From the NCBI GenBank assembly GCA_019054805.1, contig JAHQIY010000001.1, positions 4,540,501 to 4,604,500 on the forward strand: a DNA stretch of 64,000 bases, read 5' to 3'. This document shows positions 13,129 to 27,276 of this stretch, piece after piece. A model generated the notes under the pieces. It was given only the letters and a program-made list of their open reading frames with translations. It did not search any database and was not told the origin of the DNA. Every line of letters begins with the position of its first letter. Positions within the stretch are counted from its first letter, which is position 1. The stretch comes from Brachionus manjavacas (lineage: Eukaryota; Rotifera; Eurotatoria; Ploima; Brachionidae). Made by a program: the position numbers and the translations under genes.

Positions 13129-16100
13129 TTAGCCCAAAATAATTGGTTTCATTCCTGAAATAAAATTTGAATTAGACTGCTTGATAAATCCTTTTGATAA
13201 AGTAAGGACACAAATTCGACTTCGCTTGTGAACATGCCAAGCAACACATTGCTTATTGTAATAACAAAACAAGCAACATTCATCTGGAGAAGAGTTTCTA
13301 ATTTCTCTTTTAAAATTGCTAGAATATTGAAAATTTTCTAAAAGTTTGATTTTGGCAACACAATGCTTGACTAAAATAAATAAATAAAATATATTTCAAA
13401 AAAATAAAAAATTTACTCAATTTAAGGGATCCAGAGATAGATTTAGGATCTTTTATAGCAGTAAATTGAAATTTGAACCTGAATTTTAGAGAGCAAAAGT
13501 TATTTTTAAATGTGAAAGTAAAACACATATCGTCCATTGAACAAAATTTTTCACAGTTTTCAATTGAATCAACTTTGAAATTAGGCTTAATATTATTTCC
13601 ACTAAAATCAACGCCATTAAATTTTTCGAACTCCTCTTTAAAAAAATAAATAATAAAAAAAAATTGAAATAAATCAGGAACCATACTTTTTTGGAAAAAT
13701 TCTTCGTGGGTGGCTAAAGAGAACAATGATAATATTTAAAAATTAAAATAAAAGAGAAAATACCGTTAACAAAACGACCAAAACGTATTTCTAAAATAAA
13801 TAAAAAAATTATTTTAAAAACAAGGATAAGGTAAATAATGAAAAGCCTACCACACTTCTTTCCATTGTAGAATTGATTTGTTGCACAATCACATTTTCCT
13901 TTAATGCACTTTAAGCCCAATTTTTCATTACATGGAATGGTTTTCGAACAAGCTTGTTTAAGTTTTCTCGAAATCACTTAAAAAATTTTGATCAGAATAA
14001 ATCAAGAAACAAATGCTATTATGACGAAATTGGATCGGAAAATTATCTTCCCATTCTTTGTTTGGAAAGTAAACATAATTGAAGGCAAAATTACCACATG
14101 TTTTTCCATTCCAAGATTTAGATTGATCTTTGCAGTTGCACTTTTTAGCAACACATGCCAGACCTTTTGAATTATCGCATTGATTGTTATTAGAACAAGG
14201 CTTCATTGCCGCAATTAGTGGTTCTTTAAAAATTGAAGACATTTTGAGTCATGATTTGATTAAGGTTAAAAAACGAAGAGCCTACCACACTTCTTTCCAT
14301 TGTAGAATTGATTTGTTGCGCAATCACATTTTCCTTTAATGCACTTTAAGCCCAATTTTTCATTACATGGATGTACATTGGAGCAGCCTTCTTTAATCTT
14401 TCTCGCAATTACTTTTATATATTAGAATGAGTCAATAAAAATAATTGTTTTTTAACTAGATTGTTATTAGAGATTTCATTTTCAGAATAATCTCATTAAA
14501 TAAAAATTCTAGATGTGTAGTAAAAATTACCACATGTTTTTCCATTCCAAGATTTAGATTGATCTTTGCAGTTGCACTTTTTAGCAACACATGCCAGACC
14601 TTTTGAATTATCGCATTGATTGTTATTAGAACAAGGCTTCATTGCCGCAATTAGTGGTTCTTTAAAAATTGAAGACATTTTGAGTCATGATTTGATTAAG
14701 GTTAAAAAACGAAGAGCCTACCACACTTCTTTCCATTGTAGAATTGATTTGTTGCGCAATCACATTTTCCTTTAATGCACTTTAAGCCCAATTTTTCATT
14801 ACATGGATGTACATTGGAGCAGCCTGCTTTAATCTTTCTCGCAATTACTTTTATATATTAGAATGAGTCAATAAAAATAATTGTTTTTTAACTAGATTGT
14901 TATTAGAGATTTCATTTTCAGAATAATCTCATTAAATAAAAATTCTAGATGTGTAGTAAAAATTACCACATGTTTTTCCATTCCAAGATTTAGATTGATC
15001 TTTGCAGTTGCACTTTTTAGCAACACATGCCAGACCTTTTGAATTATCGCATTGATTGTTATTAGAACAAGGCTTCATTGCCGCAATTAGTGGTTCTTTA
15101 AAAATTGAAGACATTTTGAGTCATGATTTGATTAAGGTTAAAAAACGAAGAGCCTACCACACTTCTTTCCATTGTAGAATTGATTTGTTGCGCAATCACA
15201 TTTTCCTTTAATGCACTTTAAGCCCAATTTTTCATTACATGGATGTACATTGGAGCAGCCTGCTTTAATCTTTCTCGCAATTACTTTTATATATTAGAAT
15301 GAGTCAATAAAAATAATTGTTTTTTAACTAGATTGTTATTAGAGATTTCATTTTCAGAATAATCTCATTAAATAAAAATTCTAGATGTGTAGTAAAAATT
15401 ACCACATGTTTTTCCATTCCAAGATTTAGATTGATCTTTGCAGTTGCACTTTTTAGCAACACATGCCAGACCTTTTGAATTATCGCATTGATTGTTATTA
15501 GAACAAGGCTTCATTGCCGCAATTAGTGGTTCTTTAAAAATTGAAGACATTTTGAGTCATGATTTGATTAAGGTTAAAAAACGAAGAGCCTACCACACTT
15601 CTTTCCATTGTAGAATTGATTTGTTGCGCAATCACATTTTCCTTTAATGCACTTTAAGCCCAATTTTTCATTACATGGATGTACATTGGAGCAGCCTGCT
15701 TTAATCTTTCTCGCAATTACTTTTATATATTAGAATGAGTCAATAAAAATAATTGTTTTTTAACTAGATTGTTATTAGAGATTTCATTTTCAGAATAATC
15801 TCATTAAATAAAAATTCTAGATGTGTAGTAAAAATTACCACATGTTTTTCCATTCCAAGATTTAGATTGATCTTTGCAGTTGCACTTTTTAGCAACACAT
15901 GCCAGACCTTTTGAATTATCGCATTGATTGTTATTAGAACAAGGCTTCATTGCCGCAATTAGTGGTTCTTTAAAAATTGAAGACATTTTGAGTCATGATT
16001 TGATTAAGGTTAAAAAACGAAGAGCCTACCACACTTCTTTCCATTGTAGAATTGATTTGTTGCGCAATCACATTTTCCTTTAATGCACTTTAAGCCCAAT

Positions 16101-19100
16101 TTTTCATTACATGGATGTACATTGGAGCAGCCTTCTTTAATCTTTCTCGCAATTACTTTTATATATTAGAATGAGTCAATAAAAATAATTGTTTTTTAAC
16201 TAGATTGTTATTAGAGATTTCATTTTCAGAATAATCTCATTAAATAAAAATTCTAGATGTGTAGTAAAAATTACCACATGTTTTTCCATTCCAAGATTTA
16301 GATTGATCTTTGCAGTTGCACTTTTTAGCAACACATGCCAGACCTTTTGAATTATCGCATTGATTGTTATTAGAACAAGGCTTCATTGCCGCAATTAGTG
16401 GTTCTTTAAAAATTGAAGACATTTTGAGTCATGATTTGATTAAGGTTAAAAAACGAAGAGCCTACCACACTTCTTTCCATTGTAGAATTGATTTGTTGCG
16501 CAATCACATTTTCCTTTAATGCACTTTAAGCCCAATTTTTCATTACATGGATTTACATTGGAGCAGCCTTCTTTAATCTTTCTCGCAATTACTTTTATAT
16601 ATTAGAATGAGTCAATAAAAATAATTGTTTTTTAACTAGATTGTTATTAGAGATTTCATTTTCAGAATAATCTCATTAAATAAAAATTCTAGATGTGTAG
16701 TAAAAATTACCACATGTTTTTCCATTCCAAGATTTAGATTGATCTTTGCAGTTGCACTTTTTAGCAACACATGCCAGACCTTTTGAATTATCGCATTGAT
16801 TGTTATTAGAACAAGGCTTCATTGCCGCAATTAGTGGTTCTTTAAAAATTGAAGACATTTTGAGTCATGATTTGATTAAGGTTAAAAAACGAAGAGCCTA
16901 CCACACTTCTTTCCATTGTAGAATTGATTTGTTGCGCAATCACATTTTCCTTTAATGCACTTTAAGCCCAATTTTTCATTACATGGATGTACATTGGAGC
17001 AGCCTTCTTTAATCTTTCTCGCAATTACTTTTATATATTAGAATGAGTCAATAAAAATAATTGTTTTTTAACTAGATTGTTATTAGAGATTTCATTTTCA
17101 GAATAATCTCATTAAATAAAAATTCTAGATGTGTAGTAAAAATTACCACATGTTTTTCCATTCCAAGATTTAGATTGATCTTTGCAGTTGCACTTTTTAG
17201 CAACACATGCCAGACCTTTTGAATTATCGCATTGATTGTTATTAGAACAAGGCTTCATTGCCGCAATTAGTGGTTCTTTAAAAATTGAAGACATTTTGAG
17301 TCATGATTTGATTAAGGTTAAAAAACGAAGAGCCTACCACACTTCTTTCCATTGTAGAATTGATTTGTTGCGCAATCACATTTTCCTTTAATGCACTTTA
17401 AGCCCAATTTTTCATTACATGGATGTACATTGGAGCAGCCTTCTTTAATCTTTCTCGCAATTACTTTTATATATTAGAATGAGTCAATAAAAATAATTGT
17501 TTTTTAACTAGATTGTTATTAGAGATTTCATTTTCAGAATAATCTCATTAAATAAAAATTCTAGATGTGTAGTAAAAATTACCACATGTTTTTCCATTCC
17601 AAGATTTAGATTGATCTTTGCAGTTGCACTTTTTAGCAACACATGCCAGACCTTTTGAATTATCGCATTGATTGTTATTAGAACAAGGCTTCATTGCCGC
17701 AATTAGTGGTTCTTTAAAAATTGAAGACATTTTGAGTCATGATTTGATTAAGGTTAAAAAACGAAGAGCCTACCACACTTCTTTCCATTGTAGAATTGAT
17801 TTGTTGCGCAATCACATTTTCCTTTAATGCACTTTAAGCCCAATTTTTCATTACATGGATGTACATTGGAGCAGCCTTCTTTAATCTTTCTCGCAATTAC
17901 TTTTATATATTAGAATGAGTCAATAAAAATAATTGTTTTTTAACTAGATTGTTATTAGAGATTTCATTTTCAGAATAATCTCATTAAATAAAAATTCTAG
18001 ATGTGTAGTAAAAATTACCACATGTTTTTCCATTCCAAGATTTAGATTGATCTTTGCAGTTGCACTTTTTAGCAACACATGCCAGACCTTTTGAATTATC
18101 GCATTGATTGTTATTAGAACAAGGCTTCATTGCCGCAATTAGTGGTTCTTTAAAAATTGAAGACATTTTGAGTCATGATTTGATTAAGGTTAAAAAACGA
18201 AGAGCCTACCACACTTCTTTCCATTGTAGAATTGATTTGTTGCGCAATCACATTTTCCTTTAATGCACTTTAAGCCCAATTTTTCATTACATGGATTTAC
18301 ATTGGAGCAGCCTTCTTTAATCTTTCTCGCAATTACTTTTATATATTAGAATGAGTCAATAAAAATAATTGTTTTTTAACTAGATTGTTATTAGAGATTT
18401 CATTTTCAGAATAATCTCATTAAATAAAAATTCTAGATGTGTAGTAAAAATTACCACATGTTTTTCCATTCCAAGATTTAGATTGATCTTTGCAGTTGCA
18501 CTTTTTAGCAACACATGCCAGACCTTTTGAATTATCGCATTGATTGTTATTAGAACAAGGCTTCATTGCCGCAATTAGTGGTTCTTTAAAAATTGAAGAC
18601 ATTTTGAGTCATGATTTGATTAAGGTTAAAAAACGAAGAGCCTACCACACTTCTTTCCATTGTAGAATTGATTTGTTGCGCAATCACATTTTCCTTTAAT
18701 GCACTTTAAGCCCAATTTTTCATTACATGGATTTACATTGGAGCAGCCTGCTTTAATCTTTCTCGCAATTACTTTTATATATTAGAATGAGTCAATAAAA
18801 ATAATTGTTTTTTAACTAGATTGTTATTAGAGATTTCATTTTCAGAATAATCTCATTAAATAAAAATTCTAGATGTGTAGTAAAAATTACCACATGTTTT
18901 TCCATTCCAAGATTTAGATTGATCTTTGCAGTTGCACTTTTTAGCAACACATGCCAGACCTTTTGAATTATCGCATTGATTGTTATTAGAACAAGGCTTC
19001 ATTGCCGCAATTAGTGGTTCTTTAAAAATTGAAGACATTTTGAGTCATGATTTGATTAAGGTTAAAAAACGAAGAGCCTACCACACTTCTTTCCATTGTA

Positions 19101-22100
19101 GAATTGATTTGTTGCGCAATCACATTTTCCTTTAATGCACTTTAAGCCCAATTTTTCATTACATGGATGTACATTGGAGCAGCCTTCTTTAATCTTTCTC
19201 GCAATTACTTTTATATATTAGAATGAGTCAATAAAAATAATTGTTTTTTAACTAGATTGTTATTAGAGATTTCATTTTCAGAATAATCTCATTAAATAAA
19301 AATTCTAGATGTGTAGTAAAAATTACCACATGTTTTTCCATTCCAAGATTTAGATTGATCTTTGCAGTTGCACTTTTTAGCAACACATGCCAGACCTTTT
19401 GAATTATCGCATTGATTGTTATTAGAACAAGGCTTCATTGCCGCAATTAGTGGTTCTTTAAAAATTGAAGACATTTTGAGTCATGATTTGATTAAGGTTA
19501 AAAAACGAAGAGCCTACCACACTTCTTTCCATTGTAGAATTGATTTGTTGCGCAATCACATTTTCCTTTAATGCACTTTAAGCCCAATTTTTCATTACAT
19601 GGATTTACATTGGAGCAGCCTTCTTTAATCTTTCTCGCAATTACTTTTATATATTAGAATGAGTCAATAAAAATAATTGTTTTTTAACTAGATTGTTATT
19701 AGAGATTTCATTTTCAGAATAATCTCATTAAATAAAAATTCTAGATGTGTAGTAAAAATTACCACATGTTTTTCCATTCCAAGATTTAGATTGATCTTTG
19801 CAGTTGCACTTTTTAGCAACACATGCCAGACCTTTTGAATTATCGCATTGATTGTTATTAGAACAAGGCTTCATTGCCGCAATTAGTGGTTCTTTAAAAA
19901 TTGAAGACATTTTGAGTCATGATTTGATTAAGGTTAAAAAACGAAGAGCCTACCACACTTCTTTCCATTGTAGAATTGATTTGTTGCGCAATCACATTTT
20001 CCTTTAATGCACTTTAAGCCCAATTTTTCATTACATGGATTTACATTGGAGCAGCCTGCTTTAATCTTTCTCGCAATTACTTTTATATATTAGAATGAGT
20101 CAATAAAAATAATTGTTTTTTAACTAGATTGTTATTAGAGATTTCATTTTCAGAATAATCTCATTAAATAAAAATTCTAGATGTGTAGTAAAAATTACCA
20201 CATGTTTTTCCATTCCAAGATTTAGATTGATCTTTGCAGTTGCACTTTTTAGCAACACATGCCAGACCTTTTGAATTATCGCATTGATTGTTATTAGAAC
20301 AAGGCTTCATTGCCGAAATTAGTGGTTCTTTAAAAATTGAAGACATTTTGAGTCATGATTTGATTAAGGTTAAAAAACGAAGAGCCTACCACACTTCTTT
20401 CCATTGTAGAATTGATTTGTTGCGCAATCACATTTTCCTTTAATGCACTTTAAGCCCAATTTTTCATTACATGGATGTACATTGGAGCAGCCTGCTTTAA
20501 TCTTTCTCGCAATTACTTTTATATATTAGAATGAGTCAATAAAAATAATTGTTTTTTAACTAGATTGTTATTAGAGATTTCATTTTCAGAATAATCTCAT
20601 TAAATAAAAATTCTAGATGTGTAGTAAAAATTACCACATGTTTTTCCATTCCAAGATTTAGATTGATCTTTGCAGTTGCACTTTTTAGCAACACATGCCA
20701 GACCTTTTGAATTATCGCATTGATTGTTATTAGAACAAGGCTTCATTGCCGAAATTAGTGGTTCTTTAAAAATTGAAGACATTTTGAGTCATGATTTGAT
20801 TAAGGTTAAAAAACGAAGAGCCTACCACACTTCTTTCCATTGTAGAATTGATTTGTTGCGCAATCACATTTTCCTTTAATGCACTTTAAGCCCAATTTTT
20901 CATTACATGGATGTACATTGGAGCAGCCTGCTTTAATCTTTCTCGCAATTACTTTTATATATTAGAATGAGTCAATAAAAATAATTGTTTTTTAACTAGA
21001 TTGTTATTAGAGATTTCATTTTCAGAATAATCTCATTAAATAAAAATTCTAGATGTGTAGTAAAAATTACCACATGTTTTTCCATTCCAAGATTTAGATT
21101 GATCTTTGCAGTTGCACTTTTTAGCAACACATGCCAGACCTTTTGAATTATCGCATTGATTGTTATTAGAACAAGGCTTCATTGCCGCAATTAGTGGTTC
21201 TTTAAAAATTGAAGACATTTTGAGTCATGATTTGATTAAGGTTAAAAAACGAAGAGCCTACCACACTTCTTTCCATTGTAGAATTGATTTGTTGCGCAAT
21301 CACATTTTCCTTTAATGCACTTTAAGCCCAATTTTTCATTACATGGATTTACATTGGAGCAGCCTGCTTTAATCTTTCTCGCAATTACTTTTATATATTA
21401 GAATGAGTCAATAAAAATAATTGTTTTTTAACTAGATTGTTATTAGAGATTTCATTTTCAGAATAATCTCATTAAATAAAAATTCTAGATGTGTAGTAAA
21501 AATTACCACATGTTTTTCCATTCCAAGATTTAGATTGATCTTTGCAGTTGCACTTTTTAGCAACACATGCCAGACCTTTTGAATTATCGCATTGATTGTT
21601 ATTAGAACAAGGCTTCATTGCCGCAATTAGTGGTTCTTTAAAAATTGAAGACATTTTGAGTCATGATTTGATTAAGGTTAAAAAACGAAGAGCCTACCAC
21701 ACTTCTTTCCATTGTAGAATTGATTTGTTGCGCAATCACATTTTCCTTTAATGCACTTTAAGCCCAATTTTTCATTACATGGATTTACATTGGAGCAGCC
21801 TTCTTTAATCTTTCTCGCAATTACTTTTATATATTAGAATGAGTCAATAAAAATAATTGTTTTTTAACTAGATTGTTATTAGAGATTTCATTTTCAGAAT
21901 AATCTCATTAAATAAAAATTCTAGATGTGTAGTAAAAATTACCACATGTTTTTCCATTCCAAGATTTAGATTGATCTTTGCAGTTGCACTTTTTAGCAAC
22001 ACATGCCAGACCTTTTGAATTATCGCATTGATTGTTATTAGAACAAGGCTTCATTGCCGAAATTAGTGGTTCTTTAAAAATTGAAGACATTTTGAGTCAT

Positions 22101-25100
22101 GATTTGATTAAGGTTAAAAAACGAAGAGCCTACCACACTTCTTTCCATTGTAGAATTGATTTGTTGCGCAATCACATTTTCCTTTAATGCACTTTAAGCC
22201 CAATTTTTCATTACATGGATGTACATTGGAGCAGCCTTCTTTAATCTTTCTCGCAATTACTTTTATATATTAGAATGAGTCAATAAAAATAATTGTTTTT
22301 TAACTAGATTGTTATTAGAGATTTCATTTTCAGAATAATCTCATTAAATAAAAATTCTAGATGTGTAGTAAAAATTACCACATGTTTTTCCATTCCAAGA
22401 TTTAGATTGATCTTTGCAGTTGCACTTTTTAGCAACACATGCCAGACCTTTTGAATTATCGCATTGATTGTTATTAGAACAAGGCTTCATTGCCGCAATT
22501 AGTGGTTCTTTAAAAATTGAAGACATTTTGAGTCATGATTTGATTAAGGTTAAAAAACGAAGAGCCTACCACACTTCTTTCCATTGTAGAATTGATTTGT
22601 TGCGCAATCACATTTTCCTTTAATGCACTTTAAGCCCAATTTTTCATTACATGGATTTACATTGGAGCAGCCTTCTTTAATCTTTCTCGCAATTACTTTT
22701 ATATATTAGAATGAGTCAATAAAAATAATTGTTTTTTAACTAGATTGTTATTAGAGATTTCATTTTCAGAATAATCTCATTAAATAAAAATTCTAGATGT
22801 GTAGTAAAAATTACCACATGTTTTTCCATTCCAAGATTTAGATTGATCTTTGCAGTTGCACTTTTTAGCAACACATGCCAGACCTTTTGAATTATCGCAT
22901 TGATTGTTATTAGAACAAGGCTTCATTGCCGCAATTAGTGGTTCTTTAAAAATTGAAGACATTTTGAGTCATGATTTGATTAAGGTTAAAAAACGAAGAG
23001 CCTACCACACTTCTTTCCATTGTAGAATTGATTTGTTGCGCAATCACATTTTCCTTTAATGCACTTTAAGCCCAATTTTTCATTACATGGATTTACATTG
23101 GAGCAGCCTTCTTTAATCTTTCTCGCAATTACTTTTATATATTAGAATGAGTCAATAAAAATAATTGTTTTTTAACTAGATTGTTATTAGAGATTTCATT
23201 TTCAGAATAATCTCATTAAATAAAAATTCTAGATGTGTAGTAAAAATTACCACATGTTTTTCCATTCCAAGATTTAGATTGATCTTTGCAGTTGCACTTT
23301 TTAGCAACACATGCCAGACCTTTTGAATTATCGCATTGATTGTTATTAGAACAAGGCTTCATTGCCGAAATTAGTGGTTCTTTAAAAATTGAAGACATTT
23401 TGAGTCATGATTTGATTAAGGTTAAAAAACGAAGAGCCTACCACACTTCTTTCCATTGTAGAATTGATTTGTTGCGCAATCACATTTTCCTTTAATGCAC
23501 TTTAAGCCCAATTTTTCATTACATGGATGTACATTGGAGCAGCCTGCTTTAATCTTTCTCGCAATTACTTTTATATATTAGAATGAGTCAATAAAAATAA
23601 TTGTTTTTTAACTAGATTGTTATTAGAGATTTCATTTTCAGAATAATCTCATTAAATAAAAATTCTAGATGTGTAGTAAAAATTACCACATGTTTTTCCA
23701 TTCCAAGATTTAGATTGATCTTTGCAGTTGCACTTTTTAGCAACACATGCCAGACCTTTTGAATTATCGCATTGATTGTTATTAGAACAAGGCTTCATTG
23801 CCGCAATTAGTGGTTCTTTAAAAATTGAAGACATTTTGAGTCATGATTTGATTAAGGTTAAAAAACGAAGAGCCTACCACACTTCTTTCCATTGTAGAAT
23901 TGATTTGTTGCGCAATCACATTTTCCTTTAATGCACTTTAAGCCCAATTTTTCATTACATGGATTCACATTGGAGCAGCCTTCTTTAATCTTTCTCGCAA
24001 TTACTTTTATATATTAGAATGAGTCAATAAAAATAATTGTTTTTTAACTAGATTGTTATTAGAGATTTCATTTTCAGAATAATCTCATTAAATAAAAATT
24101 CTAGATGTGTAGTAAAAATTACCACATGTTTTTCCATTCCAAGATTTAGATTGATCTTTGCAGTTGCACTTTTTAGCAACACATGCCAGACCTTTTGAAT
24201 TATCGCATTGATTGTTATTAGAACAAGGCTTCATTGCCGCAATTAGTGGTTCTTTAAAAATTGAAGACATTTTGAGTCATGATTTGATTAAGGTTAAAAA
24301 ACGAAGAGCCTACCACACTTCTTTCCATTGTAGAATTGATTTGTTGCGCAATCACATTTTCCTTTAATGCACTTTAAGCCCAATTTTTCATTACATGGAT
24401 TTACATTGGAGCAGCCTTCTTTAATCTTTCTCGCAATTACTTTTATATATTAGAATGAGTCAATAAAAATAATTGTTTTTTAACTAGATTGTTATTAGAG
24501 ATTTCATTTTCAGAATAATCTCATTAAATAAAAATTCTAGATGTGTAGTAAAAATTACCACATGTTTTTCCATTCCAAGATTTAGATTGATCTTTGCAGT
24601 TGCACTTTTTAGCAACACATGCCAGACCTTTTGAATTATCGCATTGATTGTTATTAGAACAAGGCTTCATTGCCGCAATTAGTGGTTCTTTAAAAATTGA
24701 AGACATTTTGAGTCATGATTTGATTAAGGTTAAAAAACGAAGAGCCTACCACACTTCTTTCCATTGTAGAATTGATTTGTTGCGCAATCACATTTTCCTT
24801 TAATGCACTTTAAGCCCAATTTTTCATTACATGGATTTACATTGGAGCAGCCTTCTTTAATCTTTCTCGCAATTACTTTTATATATTAGAATGAGTCAAT
24901 AAAAATAATTGTTTTTTAACTAGATTGTTATTAGAGATTTCATTTTCAGAATAATCTCATTAAATAAAAATTCTAGATGTGTAGTAAAAATTACCACATG
25001 TTTTTCCATTCCAAGATTTAGATTGATCTTTGCAGTTGCACTTTTTAGCAACACATGCCAGACCTTTTGAATTATCGCATTGATTGTTATTAGAACAAGG

Positions 25101-27276
25101 CTTCATTGCCGCAATTAGTGGTTCTTTAAAAATTGAAGACATTTTGAGTCATGATTTGATTAAGGTTAAAAAACGAAGAGCCTACCACACTTCTTTCCAT
25201 TGTAGAATTGATTTGTTGCGCAATCACATTTTCCTTTAATGCACTTTAAGCCCAATTTTTCATTACATGGATTTACATTGGAGCAGCCTTCTTTAATCTT
25301 TCTCGCAATTACTTTTATATATTAGAATGAGTCAATAAAAATAATTGTTTTTTAACTAGATTGTTATTAGAGATTTCATTTTCAGAATAATCTCATTAAA
25401 TAAAAATTCTAGATGTGTAGTAAAAATTACCACATGTTTTTCCATTCCAAGATTTAGATTGATCTTTGCAGTTGCACTTTTTAGCAACACATGCCAGACC
25501 TTTTGAATTATCGCATTGATTGTTATTAGAACAAGGCTTCATTGCCGCAATTAGTGGTTCTTTAAAAATTGAAGACATTTTGAGTCATGATTTGATTAAG
25601 GTTAAAAAACGAAGAGCCTACCACACTTCTTTCCATTGTAGAATTGATTTGTTGCGCAATCACATTTTCCTTTAATGCACTTTAAGCCCAATTTTTCATT
25701 ACATGGATTTACATTGGAGCAGCCTTCTTTAATCTTTCTCGCAATTACTTTTATATATTAGAATGAGTCAATAAAAATAATTGTTTTTTAACTAGATTGT
25801 TATTAGAGATTTCATTTTCAGAATAATCTCATTAAATAAAAATTCTAGATGTGTAGTAAAAATTACCACATGTTTTTCCATTCCAAGATTTAGATTGATC
25901 TTTGCAGTTGCACTTTTTAGCAACACATGCCAGACCTTTTGAATTATCGCATTGATTGTTATTAGAACAAGGCTTCATTGCCGCAATTAGTGGTTCTTTA
26001 AAAATTGAAGACATTTTGAGTCATGATTTGATTAAGGTTAAAAAACGAAGAGCCTACCACACTTCTTTCCATTGTAGAATTGATTTGTTGCGCAATCACA
26101 TTTTCCTTTAATGCACTTTAAGCCCAATTTTTCATTACATGGATTTACATTGGAGCAGCCTTCTTTAATCTTTCTCGCAATTACTTTTATATATTAGAAT
26201 GAGTCAATAAAAATAATTGTTTTTTAACTAGATTGTTATTAGAGATTTCATTTTCAGAATAATCTCATTAAATAAAAATTCTAGATGTGTAGTAAAAATT
26301 ACCACATGTTTTTCCATTCCAAGATTTAGATTGATCTTTGCAGTTGCACTTTTTAGCAACACATGCCAGACCTTTTGAATTATCGCATTGATTGTTATTA
26401 GAACAAGGCTTCATTGCCGCAATTAGTGGTTCTTTAAAAATTGAAGACATTTTGAGTCATGATTTGATTAAGGTTAAAAAACGAAGAGCCTACCACACTT
26501 CTTTCCATTGTAGAATTGATTTGTTGCGCAATCACATTTTCCTTTAATGCAATTTATACCTGAACCATCTTTTACGCATAAATTTTTATCATCACATTTT
26601 GAATTATGTCCAACATATTTCACTTTTTTATTCAAAATTAAATGAATTTTTTATCAAGATTTCTAAAACTTACCGCATTTTCTTAAAATATTGTGATATT
26701 TTGTATTTGAAGTACATTGACATTTTTCTTTTATGCACAATAACCCGTCAATTTCAATACAGTCTAGATTTTTTTTACAATTTTGCATAAACGATCTTTT
26801 TATTTCTTTTTTTTTTTTTAAATTTAATCTCTTTTTTTTTTAATTATATTACTGCAGCCTTTTTCATGTTTGTATCTCTTTCCACAAGCACACTTTTTTC
26901 CGAAACAATAAAGTCCAACAAAATTATCACAACCTCGGTCATTATAACATCTTTTTCCGAAACTGTTTCTTTTGACTTAAAATATTTTTAAAATTTTCCT
27001 TTTTCAATTTATTTTTATATACCACATGTCAATCCGTTGAAGTAAAAGTCCTCGTGGCATTTACATACCTTTGATTCACAGATTAATCCTACATATTCAT
27101 TGCATTCAAATTGATTTCTACAACTTTTGCCATGTAATATTGCTTTTAATGTTTAATTGTTTTAATAATTTATTTCATTCTGTAATTTAAGAAAAAATTA
27201 ACTCACCATTTACGCCAAGCTTAATCGACAATTTTAAAAATATTATAAATAAAACTAATTTTATTTTAGCTTGCAT
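13129..27276 (-). CDS. Giant secreted EB-like multi-module protein with two PAN/Apple domains
   Basis: Reconstructed by splice phase: exon 1 (27276-27207) encodes a signal peptide (MQAKIKLVLFIIFLKLS). Module exons follow at 27142-27023, 26975-26853, 26805-26674 and 26622-26494. Then come 29 copies of exon A (129 nt; lowest 14223-14095) alternating with 28 copies of exon B (126 nt; lowest 14411-14286), all phase 1-1, and a diverged B exon (13976-13851). Then a 27-nt exon (13790-13764), a PAN/Apple exon (about 13713-13417, possibly with a small intron) and a final PAN/Apple exon (13370-13129). Predicted length is about 2,840 residues with about 62 modules. Each module has the spacing of EB domains, such as C-x5-C-x7-C-x4-CxC-x9-C with a GL(K/A)C core and WNGKTC or YNGKKC end. 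The PAN domains show CEKFC...C...FCSLK and CCLFC...CVAW...CVL. No transcript evidence; role unknown, probably extracellular structure or adhesion. Confidence 0.75.
14095..26560 (-). repeat. Near-perfect 436-bp tandem array (about 28 copies) coding two EB modules per unit
   Basis: From about 14.1 to 26.5 kb the sequence repeats with an exact 436-bp period and no length change. Each unit on the minus strand holds exon A (129 nt), a 119-nt intron, exon B (126 nt) and a 62-nt intron, adding 85 codons. Across all copies I see only four variable positions: E/A before GC in exon B, H/N in the NVxPC segment, a silent change in one copy near 23965, and A/S in exon A (Ser in the copies at 20164-20346, 20600-20782, 21908-22090 and 23216-23398). 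Introns look identical. The left edge fades into a diverged unit (13851-14223); the right edge stops inside a hybrid exon near 26550. Confidence 0.95.

Noticed and set aside
14496..26450. About 28 separate 60-residue genes starting MSSIFKEPL
   Set aside because: Their ATG lies in the 62-nt intron just before an AAAG acceptor and their stop lies in the next intron; exon phase and cysteine-module continuity show they are exons of one gene.
14095..26560. CRISPR array or satellite DNA
   Set aside because: The repeat is 436 bp with no variable spacers, and it contains properly spliced coding exons, so it is a coding tandem array.
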